Of a stretch of DNA of 64,000 nt, positions 42,614 to 49,954 are shown piece by piece. Under the pieces are notes generated by a model that saw only the letters and a list, made by a program, of their open reading frames with translations, searched no databases and had not been told where the DNA came from. The stretch spans positions 1,054,001 through 1,118,000 of the forward strand of contig CAVYGS010000005.1 of the NCBI GenBank assembly GCA_963768185.1, in the 5' to 3' direction. This stretch comes from Palsa-461 sp963768185. Lineage in GTDB: Bacteria; Actinomycetota; Acidimicrobiia; Acidimicrobiales; RAAP-2. Both the position numbers and the translations under genes were made by a program. Positions within the stretch are counted from its first letter, which is position 1. Each line of letters begins with the position of its first letter.

Positions 42614-43018
42614 TTACCAGACATAACAGAGCACCTCGCCCCCGAGGTGGTGCCGCCGGGCCTCGCGGTCGGTCATGAGCCCGTGGCTCGTCGACACGAC
42701 GGCGACGCCGACGCCGCCCAGGACCCGTGGGATGCGGTCCGCCTGAGCGTAGATGCGCAGGCCGGGCTTGGAGACACGCTTGATTCCCGCGATGGTCCGC
42801 GAGCGGTCGGGCGCGTACTTCATGGTGATCTCGAGCGTGGACCCCGGACGGTGCTCCGCCTTCTCCACGGTGTAGCCCGCGATGTAGCCCTCCTTCTCCA
42901 AGATGGCGGCGAGCGCCTCTTTGAGCTTGGAGCCGGGCATCTTCACGGTGTCGAACTGCGCCGAGTTCGCGTTCCGGATGCGGGTGAGCATGTCCGCGAT
43001 GGGGTCGGTCATCGTCAT
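42614..43018 (-). CDS. rpsH: 30S ribosomal protein S8
   Basis: The 134-residue protein has TDPIADMLTRIRNANSA, KRVSKPGLRIYAQADRIPRVLGGVGVAVVSTSHG and ends GGEVLCYVW, all diagnostic. It organises the central domain of 16S rRNA and in many bacteria represses translation of the spc operon by binding rplE mRNA. It lies 13 bp after rpsN. Confidence 0.96.
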   Translation of the reverse strand: MTMTDPIADMLTRIRNANSAQFDTVKMPGSKLKEALAAILEKEGYIAGYTVEKAEHRPGSTLEITMKYAPDRSRTIAGIKRVSKPGLRIYAQADRIPRVLGGVGVAVVSTSHGLMTDREARRHHLGGEVLCYVW

Positions 43019-43031
43019 GACGCCACCTCCC

Positions 43032-43217
43032 TCACCAGCTCGACTTGGTCACGCCGGGCACCTCGCCGGCGTGCACCATCGTCCGGAGGCATATGCGGCA
43101 CAGACCGAACTTGCGGAACACCGCCTTGGGGCGCCCGCACCGCTGGCAACGCGTATACCCGCGCACCTTGAACTTCGGAATCCGCTGCTGCTTTTGGATG
43201 AGTGCCTTCTTTGCCAT
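43032..43217 (-). CDS. rpsN: 30S ribosomal protein S14, zinc-dependent (type Z)
   Basis: The 61-residue protein has the zinc ribbon CQRCGRPKAVFRKFGLCRIC, with four cysteines and no insertion, the short zinc form. It matures the 3' domain of the 30S subunit. The organism may hold a zinc-free long S14 elsewhere. It lies 5 bp after rplE. Confidence 0.96.
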   Translation of the reverse strand: MAKKALIQKQQRIPKFKVRGYTRCQRCGRPKAVFRKFGLCRICLRTMVHAGEVPGVTKSSW

Positions 43218-43222
43218 GTTGC

Positions 43223-43762
43223 TTATCGGGTCTCCTGTCGGAACGGGAAGCCGAACGCCCGTAGGAACGCGCGGCCCTCGTCGTCATTGCGAGCGGTCGT
43301 AACGATCGTGATGTCCATGCCCCGCACCGAGTCGATGCGGTCGTAGTCGATTTCGGGAAAGATCAGCTGCTCGGTGACGCCGAACGTGTAGTTGCCGTTG
43401 CCGTCGAACGAGCGGGGCGAGAGCCCCCGGAAGTCCCGCACCCGCGGGATCGTGATCGAGATCAGGCGGTCGAAGAACTCCCAGGCCCGGTCGCCCCGGA
43501 GCGTCACCTTCACCCCGATGGCGTTGCCCTCCCGGAGCTTGAAGCCGGCGATGGACTTCTTGGCCCGGGTCACGACCGGCTTCTGGCCCGAGATGACCTC
43601 GAGGTCCCGCTGGGCCCCTTCGATGAGCGACGCCTGCTGGGTCGCCCGCCCCACCCCCATGTTGAGGACGATCTTCTCGAGGCGCGGCACCTGCATGACG
43701 TTGTCGAGGCCGAGCTGGTTCTGGAGCTCCGCGCGGAACTCGCCGAAGTAGCGCTCCTTCAG
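43223..43762 (-). CDS. rplE: 50S ribosomal protein L5 (conserved body)
   Basis: The conserved body reads LKERYFGEFRAELQNQ, then MQVPRLEKIVLNMGVG, SIAGFKLREGNAIG, and ends GRAFLRAFGFPF. No ATG, GTG or TTG precedes the conserved N-terminus in this frame. The first usable codon is CTG 43762, overlapping the upstream stop (CTGA). Just before it, the same frame reads PRLK, a conserved actinobacterial L5 beginning. I therefore think the real gene starts at GTG 43983 and has a one-base deletion near 43775. L5 binds 5S rRNA and contacts tRNA. Confidence 0.9.
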   Translation of the reverse strand: MKERYFGEFRAELQNQLGLDNVMQVPRLEKIVLNMGVGRATQQASLIEGAQRDLEVISGQKPVVTRAKKSIAGFKLREGNAIGVKVTLRGDRAWEFFDRLISITIPRVRDFRGLSPRSFDGNGNYTFGVTEQLIFPEIDYDRIDSVRGMDITIVTTARNDDEGRAFLRAFGFPFRQETR

Positions 43763-43983
43763 ACGGGGCCGCGGCCCCGGGCGCGCGGCCCGGAGGCCCG
43801 GTTGGCCGGGGCCTTCTTCGCGGCGGACGCCCGCTTGGCCGGCGCCTTGGCGGGCGCCTCGGCCTCGGCGGTCGTCTCGGTGGCAGGCGCCTCGGCCTCG
43901 GCGGTCGTCTCGGTGGCGGGCGCCTCGGCCTCGCTCACCTCGGCGTCCTCACTCACCGCGTCCCCGGTCTCTTCGGGGCTCAC
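43759..43983 (-). CDS. Acidic-then-basic low-complexity segment: probable N-terminal extension of L5 (or separate 74-aa ORF)
   Basis: GTG 43983 overlaps the rplX stop (GTGA). The 74-residue product is Ala/Glu/Thr-rich, with an 11-residue motif EAPATETTAEA repeated twice (33-bp tandem DNA repeat, about 43854-43919), and ends in a Lys/Arg/Ala stretch with KRASAAKK. The stop lies against the conserved L5 body in the next frame, where PRLK continues. Restoring one base in the GC run near 43775 would fuse them into an L5 of about 250 residues. Alternatively it is a small coupled ORF of unknown role. Confidence 0.6.
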   Translation of the reverse strand: MSPEETGDAVSEDAEVSEAEAPATETTAEAEAPATETTAEAEAPAKAPAKRASAAKKAPANRASGPRARGRGPV

Positions 43984-44288
43984 AGCTCGAACCCACACTT
44001 CCGGCAGACCCGCACCTTGCGGCCCTGCTCGTCCACGTCCATGCCAAGGCGAGCGGGGCCCCCGTGCGAGCTGCACCACACCGAAACGGCCGAGGCCGAC
44101 ATCGGCATGAACTTGTCGATGATCCCGCCCTGCATCGTCGCCCGGCGCGGCTTGGTGTGACGCTTGGCCACGTTGACCCCGTCGAGCACGACCTTGTCCT
44201 CAGAGGGGACGGTCCGGACTACCTCACCGCGCGTGCCGCGGTGCTTGCCAGAGCGGACGACGACCCGGTCACCCTTGCGGATCCGCAT
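43980..44288 (-). CDS. rplX: 50S ribosomal protein L24
   Basis: The 102-residue protein has the KOW domain: RIRKGDRVVVRSGKHRGTRGEVV, VNVAKRHTKPR and the C-terminal CSSHGGPARLGMDV with CRKCGFEL. L24 starts 50S assembly and later lies by the exit tunnel. ATG 44288 fuses with the rplN stop; a GTG at 44291 is the alternative. The two late cysteines (CRKC) resemble a zinc knuckle half seen in several actinobacteria. Confidence 0.95.
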   Translation of the reverse strand: MRIRKGDRVVVRSGKHRGTRGEVVRTVPSEDKVVLDGVNVAKRHTKPRRATMQGGIIDKFMPMSASAVSVWCSSHGGPARLGMDVDEQGRKVRVCRKCGFEL

Positions 44289-44656
44289 CACAGCACCTCC
44301 GGGGCGAGCGAGACGATGCGCATGAAGCGCTTGTCGCGCAGCTCGCGTCCGACGGGTCCGAAGATGCGCGTCCCTCGCGGCTGCTGCTGCTCGTTGATCA
44401 GCACCGCCGCGTTCTCGTCGAAGCGGATGTAGCTGCCGTCCGGACGACGCTTCTCCTTCTTGGTTCGCACGACCACACAGCGCACGACGTCGCCCTTCTT
44501 CACTGCGGCGCCGGGGATGGCGTCCTTCACCGTCCCGACGAAGATGTCGCCGATGCTCGCGTAGCGCCGGCGCGACCCGCCGAGCACCCGGATGCAGAGC
44601 ACTTCTCGGGCGCCCGAGTTGTCCGCCACGCGCAGGCGCGACTCCTGCTGGATCAT
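44288..44656 (-). CDS. rplN: 50S ribosomal protein L14
   Basis: The 122-residue protein is fully typical: MIQQESRLRVADNSGAREVL, VGTVKDAIPGAAVKKGDVV, RFDENAAVLINEQQQPRGTRI. It sits at the subunit interface. ATG 44656 overlaps the rpsQ stop (ATGA). Frame extension upstream is not protein-like. Confidence 0.96.
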   Translation of the reverse strand: MIQQESRLRVADNSGAREVLCIRVLGGSRRRYASIGDIFVGTVKDAIPGAAVKKGDVVRCVVVRTKKEKRRPDGSYIRFDENAAVLINEQQQPRGTRIFGPVGRELRDKRFMRIVSLAPEVL

Positions 44657-44925
44657 CGGGCGCGCTCCATGACCTCGGCCAGGCGCCAGCGCTTCAACTT
44701 GGACAATGGGCGCGTCTCGGTGACCCGGACCTTGTCGCCCACCCGGGCGGTGTTCTCGGGGTCGTCCACGTACAGGCGCTTGGTGCGCTGGACCGTCTTG
44801 TTGTAGCGGGGGTGCCGGACGCGCTCGACGATGGCGACGACGACCGTCGACTGCATCGAGTCGGACACGACCACGCCCTCGCGGACCTTGCGCCGGTTCG
44901 CTCGCTTCTCGGTTGCCTCGGCCAT
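44653..44925 (-). CDS. rpsQ: 30S ribosomal protein S17
   Basis: The 90-residue product has REGVVVSDSMQSTVVVAIV, HPRYNKTVQRTKRLYVDDPEN and GDKVRVTETRPLSKLKRWRL, the OB-fold of S17. It binds the 5' domain of 16S rRNA. ATG 44925 fuses with the rpmC stop (TGATG); the GTG at 44928 is an alternative. Confidence 0.95.
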   Translation of the reverse strand: MAEATEKRANRRKVREGVVVSDSMQSTVVVAIVERVRHPRYNKTVQRTKRLYVDDPENTARVGDKVRVTETRPLSKLKRWRLAEVMERAR

Positions 44926-45590
44926 CACTGCTCCTCGTCGACCTCTGCCGCATCAGCGGCCTTGCGGATGCGCCGGGCGCGGGTGCGCTTCGGCGCGGCA
45001 TCTTCGGGCTCCTCGGCCTTGCGAGTGCGCCTGACCCTCGCCTTGGGCGCAGGCTCCTCTGCCGCCTCTCCGACCTCCGGCTCGGCCTCCTCGAGGGTTG
45101 GCGCGGTGGCCCGGGTGCGGCGGGCACGCCTGGCCGGGACGGGCTCGTCCTCGTCGGCTTCCTCGTCGAGCTCGGGCTCTTCCGCTTCGACCTCAAGCTC
45201 GGCCTCCTCGACCTCCGGCGCGGTGGTCCTGGTGCGGCGGGCACGCCTGGCCGGGACGGGCTCGTCCTCGTCGGCTTCCTCGTCGAGCTCGGCCTCGTCC
45301 AACTCCGATTCGAGCGCGGTGCGCTCGGCGTCGCGGCGCCGGGCACTCACTCGCTCGGGCCGTTCGGCCGGCGGCTCGTAGGTCACACCTTCGGCCTGGG
45401 CGATCTCGATCGCCCGCAGCACGGTTAGCGCGCGGGCGACGTCCCGGCGCACCGTCTTGACCTGGGAGACGTTGTCCAGCTGGCCCGTGGCCAGCTGGAA
45501 CCGCAGGTTGAGCAACTCGCGGCGCGACTCGACGAGCCGGTTCTCCAGCTCATCGGGATCCATCGTGAAGAACTCGGACGCCCGCGCCAT
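44925..45590 (-). CDS. rpmC: 50S ribosomal protein L29 with about 130-residue charged C-terminal extension
   Basis: The first 75 residues are L29: FTMDPDELENRLVESRRELL, LRFQLATGQLDNVSQVKTVR. Homologs usually end about there (60-80 residues), but this protein continues to 221. The tail alternates acidic runs (ELDEAELDEEADEDEP) with basic RRARRTR blocks and repeats itself, encoded by a 62-bp exact direct repeat within about 117-bp units. It ends in KRTRARRIRK and an acidic tip. L29 lies at the tunnel exit, so the tail would project near nascent chains. The frame has no indels. Function of the tail unknown. Confidence 0.93.
   Translation of the reverse strand: MARASEFFTMDPDELENRLVESRRELLNLRFQLATGQLDNVSQVKTVRRDVARALTVLRAIEIAQAEGVTYEPPAERPERVSARRRDAERTALESELDEAELDEEADEDEPVPARRARRTRTTAPEVEEAELEVEAEEPELDEEADEDEPVPARRARRTRATAPTLEEAEPEVGEAAEEPAPKARVRRTRKAEEPEDAAPKRTRARRIRKAADAAEVDEEQ
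45114..45175. repeat. 62-bp direct repeat, copy 1, in the rpmC extension
   Basis: Starts GGTGCGGCGGGCACGCC and is identical to 45231-45292, offset 117 bp. The flanks match imperfectly, so the unit is about 117 bp. It encodes an acidic-proline-basic block (DEDEPVPARRARRTR). Confidence 0.9.
45231..45292. repeat. 62-bp direct repeat, copy 2, in the rpmC extension
   Basis: Exact copy of 45114-45175. The identity of the two DNA copies points to a recent duplication or ongoing homogenisation within the gene. Confidence 0.9.
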
Positions 45591-46027
45591 CAGACCGAGA
45601 CCTCCGAGGCACCGTGGGAGCCGGGCCGCACGACGAAGCGGGCCTTGATCGGCAGCTTCTGGATGGCACGCTCCATGGCGGCACGGGCGAGCGGTGTGTC
45701 GACGCCCGAGAGCTCGAAGAGGATCCGGCCCGGGCGCACCACCGCGACCCAGTGCTCAGGGTTGCCCTTCCCCGAACCCATGCGGGTCTCGGCGGGCTTC
45801 TCGGTGACCGGCTTGTCCGGGAAGATCCGGATCCAGACCTTCCCGCCGCGTCGCACGTGGCGGGTCATCGCGATTCGGGCGGCCTCGATCTGGCGCGCGG
45901 TGATCCATCCGGGCTCGAGGGCCTGGATGCCAAAGTCGCCGAAGGTGATCGTGGTGCCGCCCTTGGCGACGCCGCGGAGGCGCCCGCGCTGCTGCTTGCG
46001 GTGACGGACCTTGCGGGGCATGAGCAT
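45590..46027 (-). CDS. rplP: 50S ribosomal protein L16
   Basis: From ATG 46027 the 145-residue product reads MLMPRKVRHRKQQRGRLRGV, then ALEPGWITARQIEAARIAMTRHVRRGG and RMGSGKGNPEHWVAVVRPG. It stabilises the A-site tRNA region. Its stop is fused to the rpmC ATG (TGATG). Confidence 0.96.
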   Translation of the reverse strand: MLMPRKVRHRKQQRGRLRGVAKGGTTITFGDFGIQALEPGWITARQIEAARIAMTRHVRRGGKVWIRIFPDKPVTEKPAETRMGSGKGNPEHWVAVVRPGRILFELSGVDTPLARAAMERAIQKLPIKARFVVRPGSHGASEVSV

Positions 46028-46029
46028 CG

Positions 46030-47136
46030 CTAGTCGGACTCCCTCCGGAAGTGCGGCGCTTCGTGGTGCTCGTGGCGGGTCTGGCGCTCCATCTGCTCGT
46101 CCTGGGCCAGCTGACGCTCGAGGTCGTCGGGCTCGCTCGGCTCCTCGAGCAGCGCGCGGGCCGGCGCCTCAGGCGCCTCAGGCGTGTCGGGCGTCTCGGA
46201 CACCTCGGGCGTGTCAGACACCTCGGGCGTGTCAGACACCTCGGCCGTGTCGGACACCCTGGCCGGCGCGTCCGTCGGCTCGGTCAACTCGGTTAGCTCG
46301 ACCTGCTCGCCGATCGGCTCGGTCAACTCGGTCAACTCCTCGTCCTCGTCCAGGCCGTCGTCGATCGTGCTCCCGGGCTCTCCCTGGTCGCGCCGGCGGC
46401 GCCCGCCGCCCGCGGTGATGAGCCGGCGCGGGCGGGCCTGGCCGGAGGTCTCGCCGACCGCCATGGCGGCTTCTCGGTTGATCTTGTCGTCGATCGAGAC
46501 CTTGTAGGGGAGGATGTCGCCCTTGTAGATCCAGACCTTCACGCCGACGCGCCCGGCGGTGGTCCGGGCCTCACGGAAGCCGTAGTCGACGTCGGCCCGC
46601 AGCGTGTGCAGCGGCACTCGGCCCTCCCGATAGGACTCCTTGCGCGACATCTCGGATCCGCCGAGGCGGCCCGAGCACTGCACGCGGACCCCCTGGGCGC
46701 CGGCCTTCTGGACGGTCTGGATGGCGCGCTTCATGGCGCGGCGGAAGGCGACTCGGCGAACCAGCTGGTCGCAGATGCCCTGCGCGATCAGCGCGGCGTC
46801 CATCTCGGGCCGCTTGATCTCCTGGATGTTGAGCTGGATCCGGTTGGGCAGCCCGGTGATCTCCTCGAGCTTCTTCTTCAGGCGGTCGGCCTCGGAGCCT
46901 CGGCGTCCGATGACGATCCCCGGGCGCGCCGTGTGGATGTCCACCCGGACGCGGTCGCGCGTGCGCTCGACCTCGATGCGGCTGACGGCCGCCGCCTCGA
47001 GCTGCGACATGAGGTAGTCGCGGATGCGCCAGTCCTCGACGACGAAGTCGCGGTAGCGGCGCTCCTCGAACCACCGGGACTTCCAGTCGGTGGTGACACC
47101 GAGCCGGAACCCGTAGGGGTTGACCTTTTGACCCAT
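46030..47136 (-). CDS. rpsC: 30S ribosomal protein S3 with about 140-residue acidic C-terminal extension
   Basis: Residues 1-215 are S3: MGQKVNPYGFRLGVTTDWKS, a KH domain with VIGRRGSEADRLKKKL, and the C-terminal domain QCSGRLGGSEMSRKESYREG to VWIYKGDILPYK. S3 is normally 210-280 residues; this one is 368. The extra tail starts after GGGRRRRDQGEP and contains ELTELTEP pairs, four VSDTPE-type hexamers from an 18-bp tandem repeat (about 46187-46257), APEAPA, and a His/Arg end. S3 lines the mRNA entry. The frame is intact. Confidence 0.94.
   Translation of the reverse strand: MGQKVNPYGFRLGVTTDWKSRWFEERRYRDFVVEDWRIRDYLMSQLEAAAVSRIEVERTRDRVRVDIHTARPGIVIGRRGSEADRLKKKLEEITGLPNRIQLNIQEIKRPEMDAALIAQGICDQLVRRVAFRRAMKRAIQTVQKAGAQGVRVQCSGRLGGSEMSRKESYREGRVPLHTLRADVDYGFREARTTAGRVGVKVWIYKGDILPYKVSIDDKINREAAMAVGETSGQARPRRLITAGGGRRRRDQGEPGSTIDDGLDEDEELTELTEPIGEQVELTELTEPTDAPARVSDTAEVSDTPEVSDTPEVSETPDTPEAPEAPARALLEEPSEPDDLERQLAQDEQMERQTRHEHHEAPHFRRESD
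46187..46257. repeat. 18-bp tandem repeat (about 4 units) in the rpsC extension
   Basis: Units of the form GTGTCAGACACCTCGGGC occur head to tail with a few substitutions, and encode VSDTPE/VSDTAE. Such repeats can change copy number by slippage without shifting the frame. Confidence 0.8.
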
Positions 47137-47839
47137 TTAGCCCTCTGTCTCCTCGTCGGCGTCTTCGCCGGCGCCCTCGTCCTCGTTCTCGTCCTCGTCC
47201 GTCGCCTCTTCGTCCTCGTCTTCGGCGGCGAGGTCCTCTTCGAGCTCGAGCTCGTCGTCGTCGGCGAGCCCGTCGCCGAACTCGTCGTCGAGCGCCAGTT
47301 CGTCGATGTCCTCATCGTCCTCGGCCGCCCGGCGGGCCTCGGCGGCCTCGGCCTGCACGGCACGCCGGCGCGTCGAGGCGGCCCGAGAGGTCGGCCCGGC
47401 GGCGTGACTCGGTGACCCGGCGGGATCGGCGAGCCTGGTTGGCGTCGCGCTCGACCCGGCGGCGGGCGAGACGCTCATCGTCCATGCGGCTCACGATCAC
47501 CGTCACGTGGCAGCTCCGCTTGCGGATCCGGGTGGCCCGACCCCGCGCCCGGGGACGCCACCGCTTGGCGGTGGCCGCCTCGTCGGCGAAGCAGGCCGAG
47601 ACGTAGAGGTCCTCTGCGTCCAGCCCGTCGTTGTGCACGGCGTTGGCGACCGCCGATGCGAGCACCTTCGCGATCTCGACGGCAGCCTGGCGCTCGGTCG
47701 ACCGCAGGATCTCTGCGGCACGGTCCGCGTCCTCGCCCCGGATGAGGTCGAGGACCTGGCGGGCCTTCGGGGCCGGGATCGACGAATGGCGCAGCACCGC
47801 CCGGGTGCCGGGCCGCTCGTTGGTCTTCACGCCCCCCAT
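47137..47839 (-). CDS. rplV: 50S ribosomal protein L22 with long acidic C-terminal extension; one indel near 47400
   Basis: The first 115 residues match L22: RAVLRHSSIPAPKARQVLDLIRG, LASAVANAVHNDGLD, and the tunnel loop RWRPRARGRATRIRKRSCHVTV. The chain continues, basic at first (RRRVERDANQARRSRRVTE). It then loses frame between about 47380 and 47440. Skipping one base leads into AEARRAAEDDEDIDELALDDE and an almost purely Asp/Glu tail (DEDEEATDEDENEDEGAGED), stop TAG. The repaired protein is about 233 residues versus about 115 in most bacteria. L22 lines the exit tunnel, so the tail likely lies at the surface. Confidence 0.88.
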
Positions 47840-48117
47840 CAGCGCCTCCCGGCCCGTTCTTGACCGGCATGGAACCGGAAGGTCCTGGTGGGCGCGAACT
47901 CGCCGAGCTTGTGCCCGACCATGGACTCGGTCACATAGACGGGCACGTGGCGACGGCCGTCGTGCACGGCGATGGTGTGGCCGACCATGTCGGGGATGAT
48001 CGTCGAGCGCCTCGACCATGTCTTGATGACCCGCTTCTCGCCGGTCGAGTTCAGTGCGTCGACCTTCTTCAGCAGGTGGTCGTCGACGAAGGGTCCCTTC
48101 TTCAAGCTACGCGGCAT
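47839..48117 (-). CDS. rpsS: 30S ribosomal protein S19
   Basis: The 92-residue protein is typical: MPRSLKKGPFVDDHLLKKVD, KTWSRRSTIIPDMVGHTIAVHDG, VTESMVGHKLGEFAPTRTF. It sits in the 30S head with S13. Its stop is fused to the rplV ATG. Confidence 0.96.
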   Translation of the reverse strand: MPRSLKKGPFVDDHLLKKVDALNSTGEKRVIKTWSRRSTIIPDMVGHTIAVHDGRRHVPVYVTESMVGHKLGEFAPTRTFRFHAGQERAGRR

Positions 48118-48128
48118 GGAACCCTCCC

Positions 48129-48965
48129 TTATCGCCTCGCCCCGCGGGCGCGGCGGCGGCGGATGATCAACTTGTCCGATTCCTTGTGGCGGGCTCGTGT
48201 CCGGCCCTCGGTCTTGCCCCAGGGCGAGACCGGGTGGCGCCCGCCCGACGACTTGCCCTCGCCGCCACCCAATGGGTGGTCGACCGGGTTCATCGCGACC
48301 CCGCGGGTCTGGGGGCGGATCCCCTTCCAGCGGTTGCGGCCGGCCTTGCCGACCTTGATCAGCTCGGCCTCGGGGTTGCCGACGACTCCGAGGGTGGCCC
48401 GGCAGTCGATGGAGACCCGGCGCATCTCGGTGGAGGGCAGCCGGAGTGTGGCGAAGCCGCCGTCCTTGGCGACCAGCTGCACGCTCATGCCGGCGCCCCG
48501 GGCCATCTTGCCCCCGCCGCCCGGGCGCAGCTCCACGTTGTGGATCACCGAGCCGACCGGGATGTAGCGCATGGGCATCGCGTTGCCGGGCCGAATCTCG
48601 GCGCCCTGGCCGTTCTGGAGCCGGTCACCCACCTTCACCTGGGCCGGGGCGAGGATGTAGCGCTTCTCGCCGTCGGCGTAGTGGAGCAGCGCGATGCGGG
48701 CGTTGCGATTCGGGTCGTACTCGATCGCGGCGACCTTGGCCGGCACACCGTCCTTGTCGCGGCGGAAGTCGACCACCCGGTACTGGCGCTTGTGCCCTCC
48801 GCCGCGGTGCCGGGAGGTCTTGCGTCCGTAGTTGTTGCGTCCGCCGCTCCCGGGCAAGGGCGCGGTGAGTGAGCGCTCCGGGCGGTCGCGGGTGATCTCG
48901 GAGAAGTCGGCGACCGACTGGAACCGACGACCAGGGCTAGTGGGCTTTCGCGAGCGGACGGCCAT
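48129..48965 (-). CDS. rplB: 50S ribosomal protein L2
   Basis: The 278-residue protein has the L2 RNA-binding domain (GRNNYGRKTSRHRGGGHKRQYR), PAQVKVGDRLQNG, and the C-terminal MNPVDHPLGGGEGKSSGGRHPVSPWG, containing the conserved His needed for peptidyl transfer. Intact; 11 bp from rpsS and 10 bp from rplW. Confidence 0.97.
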   Translation of the reverse strand: MAVRSRKPTSPGRRFQSVADFSEITRDRPERSLTAPLPGSGGRNNYGRKTSRHRGGGHKRQYRVVDFRRDKDGVPAKVAAIEYDPNRNARIALLHYADGEKRYILAPAQVKVGDRLQNGQGAEIRPGNAMPMRYIPVGSVIHNVELRPGGGGKMARGAGMSVQLVAKDGGFATLRLPSTEMRRVSIDCRATLGVVGNPEAELIKVGKAGRNRWKGIRPQTRGVAMNPVDHPLGGGEGKSSGGRHPVSPWGKTEGRTRARHKESDKLIIRRRRARGARR

Positions 48966-48975
48966 CAGGTGTTCC

Positions 48976-49266
48976 TCAGCTCTCGAAGAGGTCGATCTTG
49001 TCGCCCGCGTGCAGCGTCACGAATGCTCGCTTGGTGTTGGGGCGCCGGCCCGGCACGTTGTTGCGGCGGTTCCGGGTCGTCTTGCCCTGCCGGTTGAGCG
49101 TGTTCACTTTGGCGACCTTCACGCCGAAGGCCTCCTCCACGGCGCGGCGGATCTCGAGCTTGTTGGCGTGGGGGTGGACCACGAAGACGTAGACGTTCTG
49201 GTCCATGAGGCCGTAGGTCTTCTCCGAGACCACCGGGCGGATGAGCACGTTGCCGAGGTCAGGCAT
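48976..49266 (-). CDS. rplW: 50S ribosomal protein L23
   Basis: From ATG 49266 the product is 96 residues: LIRPVVSEKTYGLMDQNVYVFVVHPHANKLEIRRAVEEAFGVKV. It docks trigger factor and SRP at the tunnel exit. The start overlaps the rplD end by 8 bp. Confidence 0.95.
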   Translation of the reverse strand: MPDLGNVLIRPVVSEKTYGLMDQNVYVFVVHPHANKLEIRRAVEEAFGVKVAKVNTLNRQGKTTRNRRNNVPGRRPNTKRAFVTLHAGDKIDLFES

Positions 49267-49954
49267 CGGAGGGCTCCTCGGTCCGGTTGCCTGGCAGCGT
49301 CGCATCGGTGAAGACCACCCAGTCGCTGCGCAGCACATCGTACGCGTTCAGCTCCGAGGTGATCACCGTGTCGACCTCTTGGAGATTGGCAAAGGAGCGA
49401 TCGGCGACGACGTCGTCGTTCGAGAGGACCGCGAGCACCCGGCCGCCCAAGTCGAGGGCCTCGAGCGTGGCGATCGCGTTCTTGGTCTTGGGCTGCTCCC
49501 ACGGCCAGTGGTCGACGACCACGACCCGCTCATCGGCGGCCCGGTCGCTCAGCGCGCTGGCCAGGGCCAGGCGCACCATTTTCTTCGGAGTCTTCTGGCG
49601 GTAGCTGCGGGGCTTGGGGCCGAGGGCCACGCCGCCGCCCGCGTAGTGCGGCGAGCTGGTCGAGCCCTGGCGGGCCCGGCCGGTGCCCTTCTGGCGATAG
49701 GGCTTGGCCCCACCGCCGCGGACCTCGGCCCGGGTCTTGGTCGACTGGGTGCCCGAGCGGGCCGCCGCCAGCTGGGCGGTCACGACCTGGTGGAGGACTG
49801 CCTCGTTGGGCTCGATCCCGAAGATGGTCGGCTCAAGCTCGACCTGGCCGAGCTTCTTGCCGGTGGCGTCGTAACGCGTCGCACTGCGCTTGGCCGGCTC
49901 GGGCCGCTCCTTGCGCACCGGCCCGCGCACCGCGCTCTGCGTCGCCGGGCTCAC
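49259..49954 (-). CDS. rplD: 50S ribosomal protein L4
   Basis: GTG 49954 overlaps the rplC stop (GTGA), giving 231 residues. A basic N-terminal extension of about 28 residues (RKERPEPAKRSATRYD) precedes the fold: GKKLGQVELEPTIFGIEPNEAVLHQVV, the tunnel loop GGGAKPYRQKGTGRARQGS, and DVLRSDWVVFTDATL. In gamma-proteobacteria L4 also represses the S10 operon; no such leader is recognised here. Confidence 0.95.
   Translation of the reverse strand: MSPATQSAVRGPVRKERPEPAKRSATRYDATGKKLGQVELEPTIFGIEPNEAVLHQVVTAQLAAARSGTQSTKTRAEVRGGGAKPYRQKGTGRARQGSTSSPHYAGGGVALGPKPRSYRQKTPKKMVRLALASALSDRAADERVVVVDHWPWEQPKTKNAIATLEALDLGGRVLAVLSNDDVVADRSFANLQEVDTVITSELNAYDVLRSDWVVFTDATLPGNRTEEPSDA

Noticed and set aside
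46187..46340. Possible CRISPR array from spaced repeats
   Set aside because: Units are contiguous 18-bp coding repeats in rpsC without spacers, and no cas gene is present.
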